64,000 nt of DNA from Chthonobacter rhizosphaerae (GTDB taxonomy: Bacteria; Pseudomonadota; Alphaproteobacteria; Rhizobiales; Pleomorphomonadaceae): the NCBI RefSeq assembly GCF_013839525.1, contig NZ_JACDIS010000003.1, positions 310,001-374,000 on the forward strand. The letters are read 5' to 3'. The stretch's first letter is position 1. Each line of letters begins with the position of its first letter. Position numbers and translations under genes: made by a program. Below the pieces are notes generated by a model. It had not been told where the DNA came from, searched no databases, and worked only from the letters and a program-made list of their open reading frames with translations. Positions 24,991 through 34,833 of the stretch are shown here, one piece after another.

Positions 24991-27165
24991 ATGGTCGAGC
25001 GGCTTCATCTCCACGGTCTTCAGGTCGATCCGGTCTTCCACGCCTTCATCGCCGATGAAGCCCTGCCCGGGACGGGCGTGAGCGCGGACGCCTTCTTCGC
25101 CGGTCTGGCGCGGCTCGTCGGCGAGCTTGGGCCGGAGAACCGCCGGCTGCTGGCCGTGCGCGACGAGATGCAGGCGCGGATCGACGACTGGCACCGGGCG
25201 AACCGGGGCATGCCGATCGACCTTGGCGCCTACCGGCGTTTCCTGTCCGAGATCGGCTATCTGATCGCGCCGCCTGCCCCGTTCCGGATCGCCACCGCCA
25301 ACGTGGACCCGGAGATCGCCGCGGTCGCCGGGCCGCAGCTGGTCGTGCCGGTGATGAACGCGCGCTACGCCCTCAACGCCGCGAACGCCCGCTGGGGCAG
25401 CCTCTACGACGCCTTCTACGGCACCGACGCCCTCCCCGGCCGGCCCGCCGGTCCGGGCTATGATCCCGTCCGCGGGGCCGCCGTGGTGGCGCGCGCCAAG
25501 GCGGCGCTCGACGAAGCGGCCGCGCTCACCATCGGCCGGCATCAGGACGCGCGCCGCTACAGGGTGGCGGACGGGCGGCTCGACGTGGAACTCGCCGACG
25601 GCACGCTGACCGGCCTGCAGGATCCTGCCGCCTTCCGGGGCTGGCGCGGCGAGCCGGACGCGCCGTCGGCGCTCCTCTTCCGCCGCCACGGCCTGCACCT
25701 GGAGGTCGTGCTCGACCGCAGCCGTCCGGTGGGCGCGGACGATCCGGCGGGCGTCGCCGACATCCTGATCGAGAGCGCGCTGTCCACCATCATGGACTGC
25801 GAGGACAGCGTCGCGGCGGTCGACGCGGAGGACAAGGTGGTCGTCTACCGCAACTGGCTCGGCCTGATGCGCGGCGACCTGACCGACACGTTCGAGAAGA
25901 ACGGCCGCACCGTCACCCGGCGGCTCGCCGGAGACCGGACCTATGCGACGCCGGACGGCGGCAGCCTGACGCTGAAGGGACGCAGCCTGATGCTGGTGCG
26001 CAATGTCGGCCACCTGATGACGACCGACGCCGTGCTGGACGCGGACGGCCGGGAGATCCCGGAGGGAATCCTGGACGGCCTCGTCACCGCCGCCATCGCA
26101 ATCCACGACGTCGGACGACCGGGCGGCGAGGCCGGGCGGCGCGCCAACAGCGCGTTCGGATCGGTCTACATCGTGAAGCCGAAGATGCACGGGCCGGAGG
26201 AGGTCGCGTTCGCCGACCGGCTGTTCGCCGCCGTGGAGGACGTGCTCGGCCTGTCGCGGAACACCCTGAAGATGGGCATCATGGACGAGGAGCGGCGCAC
26301 CTCCGCCAACCTCGCAGCCTGCATCCGGGCGGCGGCGAGCCGGGTGTTCTTCATCAACACCGGCTTCCTCGACCGCACCGGCGACGAGATCCACACCTCC
26401 ATGGAAGCCGGTCCCATGGTCCGCAAGGCCGACATGAAGGGCAGCGCCTGGATCCGGGCCTACGAAGCGGGCAACGTGGACGCGGGCCTCGCCGCCGGCC
26501 TGCCCGGACGCGCGCAGATCGGCAAGGGCATGTGGGCGGCGCCGGACCGCATGGGCGCCATGCTTTCCGAGAAGATCGCCCACCCGCAGGCGGGCGCCAG
26601 CACCGCCTGGGTGCCCTCGCCCACCGCCGCGACGCTGCACGCGCTTCACTACCTGGCGGTGGACGTGGCCGGCCGGCAGCAGGCCTTGGCCGATCGGGAG
26701 CCCGCGTCGCTCGACGATCTCCTCACCATCCCGCTCGCCCGCGACACCAACTGGAGCCCGGACGACGTCCAGGCCGAGCTCGACAACAACGCCCAGGGCA
26801 TCCTCGGCTACGTGGTGCGCTGGATCGACCAGGGCGTCGGCTGCTCCAAGGTGCCGGACATCGACGACGTGGCCCTGATGGAGGATCGCGCCACCCTGCG
26901 CATCTCCAGCCAGCACATCGCCAACTGGCTGCGCCACGGCATCGTGGACGAGGCGACCGTGGTCGCGACCCTGAAGAAGATGGCGGCGGTGGTCGACGCC
27001 CAGAACGCCGGCGACCCGCTCTACCGGCCGATGGCCACGGACTTCGACCGCTCCATCGCTTTCCAGGCCGCCCTCGACCTGGTGCTGAAGGGCCGCGAAG
27101 CGCCGAACGGCTACACCGAACCGGTTCTCCACGCCCGCCGGCGGGAGCGGAAGCGGGCAGGATAG
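24991..27165 (+). CDS. glcB: Malate synthase G
   Basis: 724 residues, the normal size of the G isoform. Start [12 protein letters not shown]. Family blocks seen: [67 protein letters not shown] and T-S-M-E-A-G-P-M, which include the catalytic Arg and the acidic metal ligands. It condenses glyoxylate with acetyl-CoA to malate, consuming the product of GlcDEF encoded 20 kb away. The 269 bp upstream region is less GC-rich but shows no clear promoter. Confidence 0.96.
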   Translation: MVERLHLHGLQVDPVFHAFIADEALPGTGVSADAFFAGLARLVGELGPENRRLLAVRDEMQARIDDWHRANRGMPIDLGAYRRFLSEIGYLIAPPAPFRIATANVDPEIAAVAGPQLVVPVMNARYALNAANARWGSLYDAFYGTDALPGRPAGPGYDPVRGAAVVARAKAALDEAAALTIGRHQDARRYRVADGRLDVELADGTLTGLQDPAAFRGWRGEPDAPSALLFRRHGLHLEVVLDRSRPVGADDPAGVADILIESALSTIMDCEDSVAAVDAEDKVVVYRNWLGLMRGDLTDTFEKNGRTVTRRLAGDRTYATPDGGSLTLKGRSLMLVRNVGHLMTTDAVLDADGREIPEGILDGLVTAAIAIHDVGRPGGEAGRRANSAFGSVYIVKPKMHGPEEVAFADRLFAAVEDVLGLSRNTLKMGIMDEERRTSANLAACIRAAASRVFFINTGFLDRTGDEIHTSMEAGPMVRKADMKGSAWIRAYEAGNVDAGLAAGLPGRAQIGKGMWAAPDRMGAMLSEKIAHPQAGASTAWVPSPTAATLHALHYLAVDVAGRQQALADREPASLDDLLTIPLARDTNWSPDDVQAELDNNAQGILGYVVRWIDQGVGCSKVPDIDDVALMEDRATLRISSQHIANWLRHGIVDEATVVATLKKMAAVVDAQNAGDPLYRPMATDFDRSIAFQAALDLVLKGREAPNGYTEPVLHARRRERKRAG

Positions 27166-27331
27166 ACGCCCACTGCTCCGCTTGCGCCTTGATCGACCTC
27201 AATGCGTCCGTCATGGGGTCATCGCATGATCGCCGCATCATCCGGGCGGCGGCGAAGGCCCCGCCCCTATCGTGCAGCCCCGGACCGGTCCATTCTGGCC
27301 GCGGGGGCCGCATCATGAGGAGGACGGAACC

Positions 27332-28162
27332 ATGGCGATCAAGGACATCTTCACGCTCGTCGATCTCTACGACGAGGCCATGCCCGGCCCGTCCGCCGCG
27401 ATCGAACTGGCCCGCACCCTCGACGCCCATGTGACCGGCCTGTCGCTCGCCATGGAGCCGCTCGCGCCGGGCTTCCTCGCCTCGCCCATCCCGGCCGACT
27501 ACATCGTCGGCGCGATCGAGGAGGCGCAGCGCCAGGCCGACGTGGCGGCCAGGCGTTTCCGCGACCGCGCGTCCGCCGCCGACGTCGCCGCCGAGGCGCG
27601 CACGCTGACCGTGCTCGCCGGCGCCGCCGCGCCCATTCTCGCCCAGGCGCACCTGTCGGATCTCGTGGTGATCGGCCAGGAGGACTACGACAAGCCCGAG
27701 CCCATGCGCGGCACGGTGATCGAGGCGGTGCTGTTCGAGGCCGGCGTGCCGCTTCTCCTCATACCCAAGGACGGCCCGCGTCGGATTGCGTTCAACCGGG
27801 CGGTCATCGCCTGGGACGCCTCGTCCACGGCGGCGCGGGCGGTGCACGCGGCGCTGCCGCTCCTGGAGCGGTTCGCGACGGTGGAGATCACCATCGTGGA
27901 GAGCAAGCGCGACTGGGCGGGCGAGCCCGGTGCGGACGTCGCCCGCTACCTCGCCCGGCACGGCCTCGACGTGACGATCAACCTGATCCACCGCGAGGCC
28001 AACGACGTGGCCGCCACGCTGAACCGCCATGTGCGATCGACCGGCGCCGACCTCCTGGTGATGGGCGCCTACGGCCACAGCCGACTGCGCGAATTCATCG
28101 TCGGCGGCGCCACCCGGGGCATCCTGGAGACGATGGTGGTCCCGACCCTCATGGCCCACTGA
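27332..28162 (+). CDS. Universal stress protein, two-domain
   Basis: 276 residues from the ATG at 27332, with GAGGAGGACGG upstream. Two UspA-like halves: residues about 1-150 and 160-276. The second half ends in the ATP-binding signature M-G-A-Y-G-H-S-R-L-R-E-F-I-V-G-G-A-T-R-G-I-L, while the first half lacks a clear G-2x-G-9x-G motif. This arrangement is common for tandem Usp proteins. Role: stress survival, exact function unknown. It sits between malate synthase and the Pat-like gene. Confidence 0.9.
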   Translation: MAIKDIFTLVDLYDEAMPGPSAAIELARTLDAHVTGLSLAMEPLAPGFLASPIPADYIVGAIEEAQRQADVAARRFRDRASAADVAAEARTLTVLAGAAAPILAQAHLSDLVVIGQEDYDKPEPMRGTVIEAVLFEAGVPLLLIPKDGPRRIAFNRAVIAWDASSTAARAVHAALPLLERFATVEITIVESKRDWAGEPGADVARYLARHGLDVTINLIHREANDVAATLNRHVRSTGADLLVMGAYGHSRLREFIVGGATRGILETMVVPTLMAH

Positions 28163-28240
28163 GGCGCGCCAGCGGACGACGGGACACGGCCGGAGCGGGA
28201 AGCTCGGCCGACAGGGGGAAGACGCGGGCACACGCGTCCC

Positions 28241-28361
28241 CTGGAGCGCCTTCCGACCTGACGAAATCGTCCGGTCGGAAAGAAATCGCTCCAGATTCAA
28301 TAAGCTGGAGCGTTCTCCCGGCGATCAGGTCGTGCAACTTGATCGCCGGGAGAATGCTCTA
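28241..28361. repeat. Composite element of two adjacent hairpins
   Basis: First hairpin 28241-28294: outer arms CTGGAGCG/CGCTCCAG and inner arms TTCCGACC/GGTCGGAA. Second hairpin 28308-28359: 20 bp arms GAGCGTTCTCCCGGCGATCA and TGATCGCCGGGAGAATGCTC with one mismatch around a 12-base loop. Together they look like a REP/MITE-type element, of a kind seen dispersed in Rhizobiales genomes, inserted in the 252 bp gap upstream of the Pat-like gene. TCTAG closes the right end. Confidence 0.75.
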
Positions 28362-28414
28362 GATGACGGGGCGGAACACCCAGATCCTCGAGCCGACACC
28401 AACCCGAGGCGTTC

Positions 28415-31171
28415 ATGCCCAACACGTTCGAAGCCATCGCGGCCTTCTTCAACCCGGCCGCCGTCGCCGTCGTCGGCGCGAGCACGCGGGAGGGATCGGT
28501 CGGCGCCATCGTGGCGCGCAACCTGATCGACGGCGCGCGCGACAAGCTGATGCTCGTCAATCCGAAGGGCGGCGAGATCGATGGCCTGCCGCTGCTGCCG
28601 AGCGTGGACGACCTGCCCCGCACGCCCGACCTCGGCGTCGTCGTGGTGCCGGCCCCGGCCGTGCCCGGGGCCGTGGAGGCGCTCGGCCGCAAGGGAGCCA
28701 AGGCGGTGATCGTGATCTCCGCCGGCCTCGGCCGCGGGCCTGGATCCCTCGGCGACGAGGCGGTTCGGATCGCCTGCGCCCACGGCATGCGGCTGATCGG
28801 CCCCAACTGCATCGGCGTGCTGGCGCCGCCCGCCGGCCTCAACGCCAGCTTCGCCCAGCGCCAGGGCCGGAAGGGCGACCTCGCCCTCATCAGCCAGTCG
28901 GGCGCCATCCTGACCTCCGTGCTCGACTGGGCGGAGCGCAACGAGGTGGGCTTCTCCGGCCTCGCCTCCATCGGTGACGCCCTGGACGTGGGCTTCGCCG
29001 AACTCATCGACCACTTCGCCCTCGACCATTCCACCCGCGCCATCCTCCTCTATGTGGAGGCGGTCCGCGACGCCCGCGCCTTCATGTCGGCGGCCCGGGC
29101 GGCGGCACGCATGAAACCGGTGGTGGTGATCAAGTCCGGCCGGCACGCGGCGGGCGCCAAGGCCGCCGCCTCCCACACCGGCGCGCTCGCCGGCGTGGAC
29201 GCGGTCTACGACGCGGCCTTCCGGCGCGCCGGTCTTCTGCGCGTCGACGACCTCGGCCAGCTGTTCGCGGCGGCGGAGACCCTCAGCCACGTGCCGCGCA
29301 TCAACGGCCGGCGCATCGCCATCGTGACCAACGGCGGCGGCGCGGGCGTGCTGGCGGTGGATCGGCTGATCGACCTCGGCGGGTCGCTCGCCGCCCTCTC
29401 GCCGGAGACGCTGGCGGGGCTCGATGCCGTGCTGCCGGCCGGTTGGTCTGGCGGCAACCCGATCGACATCATCGGCGACGCGCCGCCGGAGCGCTATGCC
29501 GCCGCCCTGGCGGCCGTGCTGGAGGACCCGTCGAACGACGCGGTGCTGGTGATGAACTGCCCGACCGCGCTCGCGTCGTCGCGGGCGGCGGCGGTGGCGA
29601 TCGTGGAGGCGGTGAAGGCCTACAAGCGCACCCACTTTCGCGGCAAGCCGGTGATCGCCGCCTGGCTCGGGGCGGACGACGGCTCCGAGGCGGTGTTCGC
29701 GGACGCCAAGATCCCGGTGTTGAACACCCCGAACCGGGCCGTCGAGGGCCTGATGCAGCTGGTTCGCCACGCCGACGCGCAAGCGGCGCTGACGGCCGCG
29801 CCGCCGGACCTCCTCGCCGGCTTCACGCCGGACCGGGCCCGCGCCCGCGCGGCCATCGACAAGGCGCTGGCGGACGGCCGCACCTGGCTGACCGCCACCG
29901 AGGTGGCCGACGTGCTGGCCGCCTACGAGATCCAGGCCGTGCCGGCGGTGGCCGCCCGCACGCCCGACGAGGCGGCGGAAAAGGCCGAGGCGCTTCTGGC
30001 CGACTACAACGCGGTGGTGGCCAAGATCGCCTCCCCGGACATCATCCACAAGTCGGACGTCGGCGGTGTGGAGCTGGAGCTGACCAGCGGCAGCGCGGTG
30101 AAGCGCGCCGTGGAACGCATCCTCGCTCGCGCCCGCGCGGCCCGGCCGGACGCCCGCATCGAGGGCGTGACGCTCCATCCCATGATCGTCGCCTCGAAGG
30201 CGGTGGAGCTCATCGCCGGCGTCGCCGACGACCCGGTGTTCGGGCCGGTGATCGTGTTCGGCCGGGGCGGCACGGCTGTGGAGGTGATCAACGACAAGGC
30301 GCTGGCCCTGCCGCCCCTCGACGTCAACCTCGCCCTCGACCTCATCGACCGCACGCGCGTCGCCCGCCAGATCGCCGGCTACCGGGACCGCAAGCCGGTG
30401 GACAAGGAGCGGCTCGCCCTCGGGCTGGTGAAGCTGTCGCTGCTCGTCTCGGAGGAGCCGCGGATCCGCGAGATCGACCTCAACCCGATCATCGCGGACG
30501 ACCAGCGCGTGATCACCGTGGACGCCCGCATCTCCGTGAAGGCCGACACGGCGCCGGAGATCGCCCGGGTGGTGCCGTCCGTCGGCCACCCGCGCCTTGC
30601 GATCCGGCCCTATCCGGTGGAATGGGAACAGGTGATCACCCTGCGGGATGACGACCGGGTGGTCGTCCGGCCGATCCGGCCCGAGGACGAACGGCTCTAC
30701 CCGCCCTTCTTCGCCCGGATGCACGACGAGGACATGCGCCTGCGCTTCTTCGCGAGGGTTCGGGAGCTCGGCCATGCCTTCATCGCCCGCCTGACCCAGA
30801 TCGACTATGCGCGCGCCATGGCGTTCATCGCCATCGAGGAAGCGACCGGCGACATGCTGGGCGCGGTGCGCCTCCACGGCGACGCGGCGCACCAGCACGG
30901 CGAATACGCCATCGCGGTCCGCTCCGACCTGAAGGGCAAGGGGCTCGGCTGGGAGCTGATGCGGCTGATCATCCGCTTCGCCCACCAGGAGGGCTACGAG
31001 GAGATCCGGGGCGAGGTGCTGCGCGAGAACACCACCATGCTGGACATGTGCAACGCCCTCGGGTTCGACGCCCGGCCGGAGCGGGACAGCCCGGAGATCA
31101 TGGCCGTGCGCCTGTCCGTGCCCGAGGCCGTCTCCCGAGACCCGGCGCTCGCCCGGCCGCCGGGGCGGTGA
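28415..31171 (+). CDS. Pat-type fusion: NDP-forming acyl-CoA synthetase plus GNAT acetyltransferase
   Basis: 918 residues. Domain order: CoA-binding Rossmann (about 8-140; V-A-V-V-G-A-S), succinyl-CoA-synthetase-like ligase with the phosphohistidine block A-S-H-T-G-A-L-A-G (about 250), ATP-grasp domain (about 490-700; V-A-K-I-A-S-P-D-I-I-H-K-S-D-V-G-G-V), and C-terminal GNAT domain (about 740-900; K-G-K-G-L-G-W-E-L-M). This is the layout of protein lysine acetyltransferases such as Salmonella Pat, which acetylate and switch off acyl-CoA synthetases. In this organism it may tune acetate or propionate activation. The ligase half may be regulatory rather than active. Confidence 0.93.
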   Translation: MPNTFEAIAAFFNPAAVAVVGASTREGSVGAIVARNLIDGARDKLMLVNPKGGEIDGLPLLPSVDDLPRTPDLGVVVVPAPAVPGAVEALGRKGAKAVIVISAGLGRGPGSLGDEAVRIACAHGMRLIGPNCIGVLAPPAGLNASFAQRQGRKGDLALISQSGAILTSVLDWAERNEVGFSGLASIGDALDVGFAELIDHFALDHSTRAILLYVEAVRDARAFMSAARAAARMKPVVVIKSGRHAAGAKAAASHTGALAGVDAVYDAAFRRAGLLRVDDLGQLFAAAETLSHVPRINGRRIAIVTNGGGAGVLAVDRLIDLGGSLAALSPETLAGLDAVLPAGWSGGNPIDIIGDAPPERYAAALAAVLEDPSNDAVLVMNCPTALASSRAAAVAIVEAVKAYKRTHFRGKPVIAAWLGADDGSEAVFADAKIPVLNTPNRAVEGLMQLVRHADAQAALTAAPPDLLAGFTPDRARARAAIDKALADGRTWLTATEVADVLAAYEIQAVPAVAARTPDEAAEKAEALLADYNAVVAKIASPDIIHKSDVGGVELELTSGSAVKRAVERILARARAARPDARIEGVTLHPMIVASKAVELIAGVADDPVFGPVIVFGRGGTAVEVINDKALALPPLDVNLALDLIDRTRVARQIAGYRDRKPVDKERLALGLVKLSLLVSEEPRIREIDLNPIIADDQRVITVDARISVKADTAPEIARVVPSVGHPRLAIRPYPVEWEQVITLRDDDRVVVRPIRPEDERLYPPFFARMHDEDMRLRFFARVRELGHAFIARLTQIDYARAMAFIAIEEATGDMLGAVRLHGDAAHQHGEYAIAVRSDLKGKGLGWELMRLIIRFAHQEGYEEIRGEVLRENTTMLDMCNALGFDARPERDSPEIMAVRLSVPEAVSRDPALARPPGR

Positions 31172-31207
31172 CCGGCCCGCGCGGGCGAGGCGCCGGAGGC
31201 GGGAGCT

Positions 31208-32881
31208 TCAAGGGCGGGCGACCGTGACCAGGAACTCGGCGACGCCCCGGTTCAGCCGTTCGGCGCGGTCAGCGACCGAGACCGCGGCGGCGCGCATGTC
31301 GAGGACCGTCTGACACGCCGCGACCACCTGGTCGGCGGCGTCCGCCACCGCCCGCTTCGTCCTGTCGGTGCTGTAGGCGGCCGCCTCCACGGTGCTGTCG
31401 ATGACCTCGGTGACGATGCCCTGCTGGTCCAGTGCGGCGCCGATCACCGAGACCCGCTCGCCGACGTCCTCGATCGTGTCCGCGATGGCGCGCACGCTCT
31501 CCAGGGTGGAGCCGGCAACACCCCGGATACCGCTCGCCTGGGCGGCGATCTCCTGGGTGGCCCGCGCGGTCTGGGCCGCGAGGGTCTTCACCTCCTCCGC
31601 CATGGCGGCGAAGCCGTCGGCCGACTCGCCGGCCTCGGCGACTTTCAGGGTGGCCTCCAGGGCAAGGACGTTGGTTCGCGCGGACAGGATCTGGACGAGG
31701 TCGACCACCTCGCCGATGCGCTCCGCCGCCCGAGCCAGCCCGGCGATGTGGTCGCCGGTCTCGCGGGTGTTCGCCGCCGCCGCGCCGATCACCGCGGCCG
31801 AATGCTCCACCTCTCCGGCGATCCCGGCGATGGAGGCGTTCAGCCGGTGCGTGGCGGCCGCCAGGACGGCGACCCGTTCGGCCGCGAGGTCGACCACGTC
31901 CGCGGAACCCACGACGATGAGGTCCGTCCGCTCCACCACGCGGTCGACGCCGTCCGCGAGTTCGGTGCAGCGGCTGAGGTCGTCCGTCATCTGGTCCATC
32001 AGGGTCGCCGAGGTCCGCCGGAAGTCCTCCAGAAGCGCGCCTACCCGTTCGTCGGCCCGAGCTTTCGCCTCGAACTCCTGGCGGGCCGCGATCTGCTGAT
32101 CGAGTTCGCGGATCACCGCGGCGCAGAAGGCCGAGACCCGCTTGGCGAGATCGCCGAACTCGTCCTCCCGGTCGAGACAGGGAAGGTCGACCGGGCGTCC
32201 GCGGGCGAGCGCCTTCATGGCGGTGTTCAGCTGGCCGAGCGGCCGGGTCATCGACCGCATCACCAGGCCGCCGAGGACCATCGCGGCGAGCGTCACGACG
32301 GCTACGATCCCGACGGTCCGGGCCACGTTCCGCCTGTCCGCCGCCAGGATGTCGTCCACGTCGACGCCGGTGCCGACGATCCAGCCCCATCCGTCGAAGC
32401 GCTGCACGTAGGAGAGCTTCGGCACCGGCTGGTCGGTGCCGCTCCGGGGCCACAGGAAGCTCACGAAGCCGCCGCCCGCCTCGGCCACCGCCACCGTGTC
32501 CCGGAACACGGCCTTGCCGTTCAGATCCCGGATCCCCGACACGGGCCGGCCCTCCAGTTCCGGGCGCTCCGGATTCAGGATCATCCGGGGCTCGTGGTCG
32601 ACGATCCAGACCGGCTCGTCGTCGCCGTACCGAAGGCCGCGGACGAAGGCGAGCGCGCGGTCCTGCGCTTCCGCCACCGTCAGCCGCTCCTCGTCGGCGT
32701 CGGCCTCGAAACGGGCGATGGTGGCGATCACGCTCTCGACGCGGGCGCGCAGCACGTCCTCCCGCGCCGCGGTGTGGTCCCGGCGCTCCTCCACGATCTG
32801 GAGCGTGGCGAACAGCGCCGCGACCGCGACCACGATCAGACCGAGGAGCACGAACCGCGCTCCGACTGTGACCGCCTCCAT
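31208..32881 (-). CDS. Methyl-accepting chemotaxis protein with single Cache domain
   Basis: 557 residues. First membrane helix at about 8-28, a periplasmic sCache_2-like sensor (about 40-175; L-R-Y-G-D-D-E-P-V-W-I-V-D and D-G-W-G-W-I-V-G-T-G-V-D), second membrane helix (about 187-207), a HAMP region (about 208-262; M-T-R-P-L-G-Q-L) and a cytoplasmic signalling coiled coil to the end. The signalling tip reads ARTNVLALEATLKVAEAGE rather than the near-universal NAAIEAARAGE version, so contact with CheA/CheW may be altered. No che genes are nearby. Upstream (32882-33046) is AT-rich and may hold its promoter. Confidence 0.9.
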   Translation of the reverse strand: MEAVTVGARFVLLGLIVVAVAALFATLQIVEERRDHTAAREDVLRARVESVIATIARFEADADEERLTVAEAQDRALAFVRGLRYGDDEPVWIVDHEPRMILNPERPELEGRPVSGIRDLNGKAVFRDTVAVAEAGGGFVSFLWPRSGTDQPVPKLSYVQRFDGWGWIVGTGVDVDDILAADRRNVARTVGIVAVVTLAAMVLGGLVMRSMTRPLGQLNTAMKALARGRPVDLPCLDREDEFGDLAKRVSAFCAAVIRELDQQIAARQEFEAKARADERVGALLEDFRRTSATLMDQMTDDLSRCTELADGVDRVVERTDLIVVGSADVVDLAAERVAVLAAATHRLNASIAGIAGEVEHSAAVIGAAAANTRETGDHIAGLARAAERIGEVVDLVQILSARTNVLALEATLKVAEAGESADGFAAMAEEVKTLAAQTARATQEIAAQASGIRGVAGSTLESVRAIADTIEDVGERVSVIGAALDQQGIVTEVIDSTVEAAAYSTDRTKRAVADAADQVVAACQTVLDMRAAAVSVADRAERLNRGVAEFLVTVARP

Positions 32882-33046
32882 CGTGCCTCCGTGCGTGATG
32901 CGCGACCCGACGGGTGTCGGACCCGCGCGCTCTCACGACCACAATGGCATCGTACTTTTAACAATGGTTTTTAACGGTATGATGTTTTTGCGGATCACCG
33001 TGATTTGGAGATGTCGCGGACGGGGAGCGGCGCCCCCGCCGCCATC

Positions 33047-33826
33047 CTATTGGGCGAAACCGGAGCGGTGGGCCCAGCCGGTCATGCGCTTCTCCACCCA
33101 GGCCATCAGCGCGTAGGCGACGATGCCCTCCACCGCCAGGGTGACAAGGCCGGCGAAGACCAGTGGCACCTGGAAGTTGCTCTGGGCCGTCAGCATCATG
33201 TGCCCGACGCCGCTGTTGGCCGCCACCGTCTCGGCGATGACGGAGCCCACGAAGGCGAGCGTGATGGCGACCTTCAACGAACCGAAGAAGTAGGGCAGCG
33301 CGCGCGGGATGCCGACCTTCAGCATGATGTCCATCTTGGAGGCGCCGAGGGCCTTCAGCACGTCCTCGGTCTCCGGCTCGATGGTGGCGAGGCCGGTCGC
33401 CACGTTCACCACCACCGGGAAGAAGGAGATCAGGAAGGCCGTGATGATGGCAGGCACGGTGCCGATGCCGAACCAGAGCACCAGGATGGGCACCACCGCC
33501 ACCTTCGGGATGGAGTTGAAGCCGATCATCAGCGGATAGAGGCCCGCGTAGACCGTCCGCGACCAGCCGACCAGGAGTCCGAGGGCGAGCCCGCCCACCA
33601 CGGCGGCGGCGAAGCCGGCGAGCGTGGTGAAGAGCGTCTGCAGGCCGTTCTTCCAGATGGCCGGCCAGAATTCCACCATGGCGGCCACGATGGTGGTGGG
33701 TGCCGGCAGGATGAAGGGCGGCAGGCCGAGCACCAGCACGCAAGCCTCCCAGAGCACGAAGAGGCCGATGGTGTAGAGCCAGGGCGACAGCCGGATCCAG
33801 TCGATCCGGGAAACGGCGGTGGTCAT
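33047..33826 (-). CDS. ABC transporter permease (NitT/TauT/SsuC or ThiX type)
   Basis: 259 residues with about six membrane segments and the binding-protein-dependent permease EAA-like loop D-V-L-K-A-L-G-A-S-K-M-D-I-M-L-K-V-G-I-P-R-A-L-P. The start ATG (33826) overlaps the stop of the ATPase gene as ATGA. Last gene of the operon SBP-ATPase-permease. The 3' end lies 166 bp from the chemoreceptor start. Confidence 0.93.
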   Translation of the reverse strand: MTTAVSRIDWIRLSPWLYTIGLFVLWEACVLVLGLPPFILPAPTTIVAAMVEFWPAIWKNGLQTLFTTLAGFAAAVVGGLALGLLVGWSRTVYAGLYPLMIGFNSIPKVAVVPILVLWFGIGTVPAIITAFLISFFPVVVNVATGLATIEPETEDVLKALGASKMDIMLKVGIPRALPYFFGSLKVAITLAFVGSVIAETVAANSGVGHMMLTAQSNFQVPLVFAGLVTLAVEGIVAYALMAWVEKRMTGWAHRSGFAQ

Positions 33827-34611
33827 GCGGCGGCCCTCGCCTCGCTGATGTGGGCGCGCAGCTCCTGCACCACGGCCATGAACTCGGGCGTGTAGGTGAC
33901 GGAAAGGTCGCGCGGACGCGGGAAGCTCACGGTGCGCTCGGCGATGATGCGGCCGGGCCTTCCGCTCATCACGAAGATGCGGTCGGCGAGGAAGACCGCC
34001 TCGCGCAGATCGTGGGTGACGAGCACAACCGTGAATTTGCGCGCCTCCTGGAGGTCGCGGATCACGCACCAGAGCTCCTCGCGGGTGAAGGCGTCGAGGG
34101 CGCCGAACGGCTCGTCGAGCATCAGGAGCTCGGGCTCGTGGATCAGCGCCCGGCAGAGGCTGGCGCGCTGCTGCATGCCGCCGGACAGCTGCCAGGGAAA
34201 CTTCTGGCCGAAGCCCTCGAGGCCGACGACCGACAGGAGGTCCTCCGCCTTGGCCTCGAAGATCGCCCGGTCGGCGCGGAAGCGCTGGCGGTGCGGCCGC
34301 ACGATCTCCAGCGGCAGCAGCACGTTCCGAAGCGTCGTCCGCCAGGGCAGCATGGTGGGGTTCTGGAAGGCCATGCCCGCCATGGTGACGGGCTTCGTCA
34401 CCCGCTCGCCGGCCACGGTGACCGTGCCCTTGAACGGGAACTGTAGGCCGGTGGCGAGCTTCATCAGCGTGGACTTGCCGCAACCGGACGGCCCCACCAC
34501 GGCGGCGAACTCGCCGGGGCGGACCGTCAGCGAGCAGCCGTCGAGGGCGAGGGTTCCGGTCGCGCCGCCGTAGCGGTGCGAGACGTCCGACAGGGTGATC
34601 GGGACCGACAT
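33823..34611 (-). CDS. ABC transporter ATP-binding protein
   Basis: 262 residues. Walker A G-P-S-G-C-G-K-S-T-L at about residue 40, signature L-S-G-G-M-Q-Q-R-A-S-L at about 145, Walker B L-L-M-L-D-E-P-F-G-A-L-D, and H-loop V-T-H-D-L-R-E-A. Typical of the nitrate/sulfonate/taurine and pyrimidine-precursor importers (SsuB/TauB/ThiY-Z class). Translationally coupled to the permease. It is separated from the substrate-binding gene by a 222 bp gap holding tandem repeats. Confidence 0.95.
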   Translation of the reverse strand: MSVPITLSDVSHRYGGATGTLALDGCSLTVRPGEFAAVVGPSGCGKSTLMKLATGLQFPFKGTVTVAGERVTKPVTMAGMAFQNPTMLPWRTTLRNVLLPLEIVRPHRQRFRADRAIFEAKAEDLLSVVGLEGFGQKFPWQLSGGMQQRASLCRALIHEPELLMLDEPFGALDAFTREELWCVIRDLQEARKFTVVLVTHDLREAVFLADRIFVMSGRPGRIIAERTVSFPRPRDLSVTYTPEFMAVVQELRAHISEARAAA

Positions 34612-34640
34612 GGGCGGGGTGCGTCCGGCGCGTTCGAAAG

Positions 34641-34718
34641 GAGCGGACCGGTCCGGCGGGCGGACCGAGCGGGCCGGTCCGGTAGGCGGACCGAGCGGAC
34701 CGGTCCGGCGGGCGGACC
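34641..34718. repeat. Three 26 bp tandem repeats inside the ABC operon
   Basis: Three head-to-tail copies of a 26 bp unit beginning GAGCGGACCGGTCCGG, at 34641-34666, 34667-34692 and 34693-34718. Copies 1 and 3 are identical and copy 2 differs at three positions. Each contains the palindrome GGACCGGTCC or a near version. They lie between the substrate-binding protein stop and the ATPase start, where they could form stacked hairpins that stabilise the upstream mRNA. Confidence 0.85.
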
Positions 34719-34833
34719 GGCAGGCGGGAGCGCTGGGGCCCGCCGATCAGGCGGGCCGCGGCGGCGAGAACAGGCGGGCGGGGCGGTCCGGACCCGCGGC
34801 GAGGCCGCGACGCGGGTCGCGCCCGGCCATCCT

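Noticed and set aside
32957-32985. CtrA-like site (TTAA...TTAAC) upstream of the chemoreceptor
   Set aside because: The two TTAA halves are 9 bp apart, but CtrA sites need 7 bp. AT-rich chance match.
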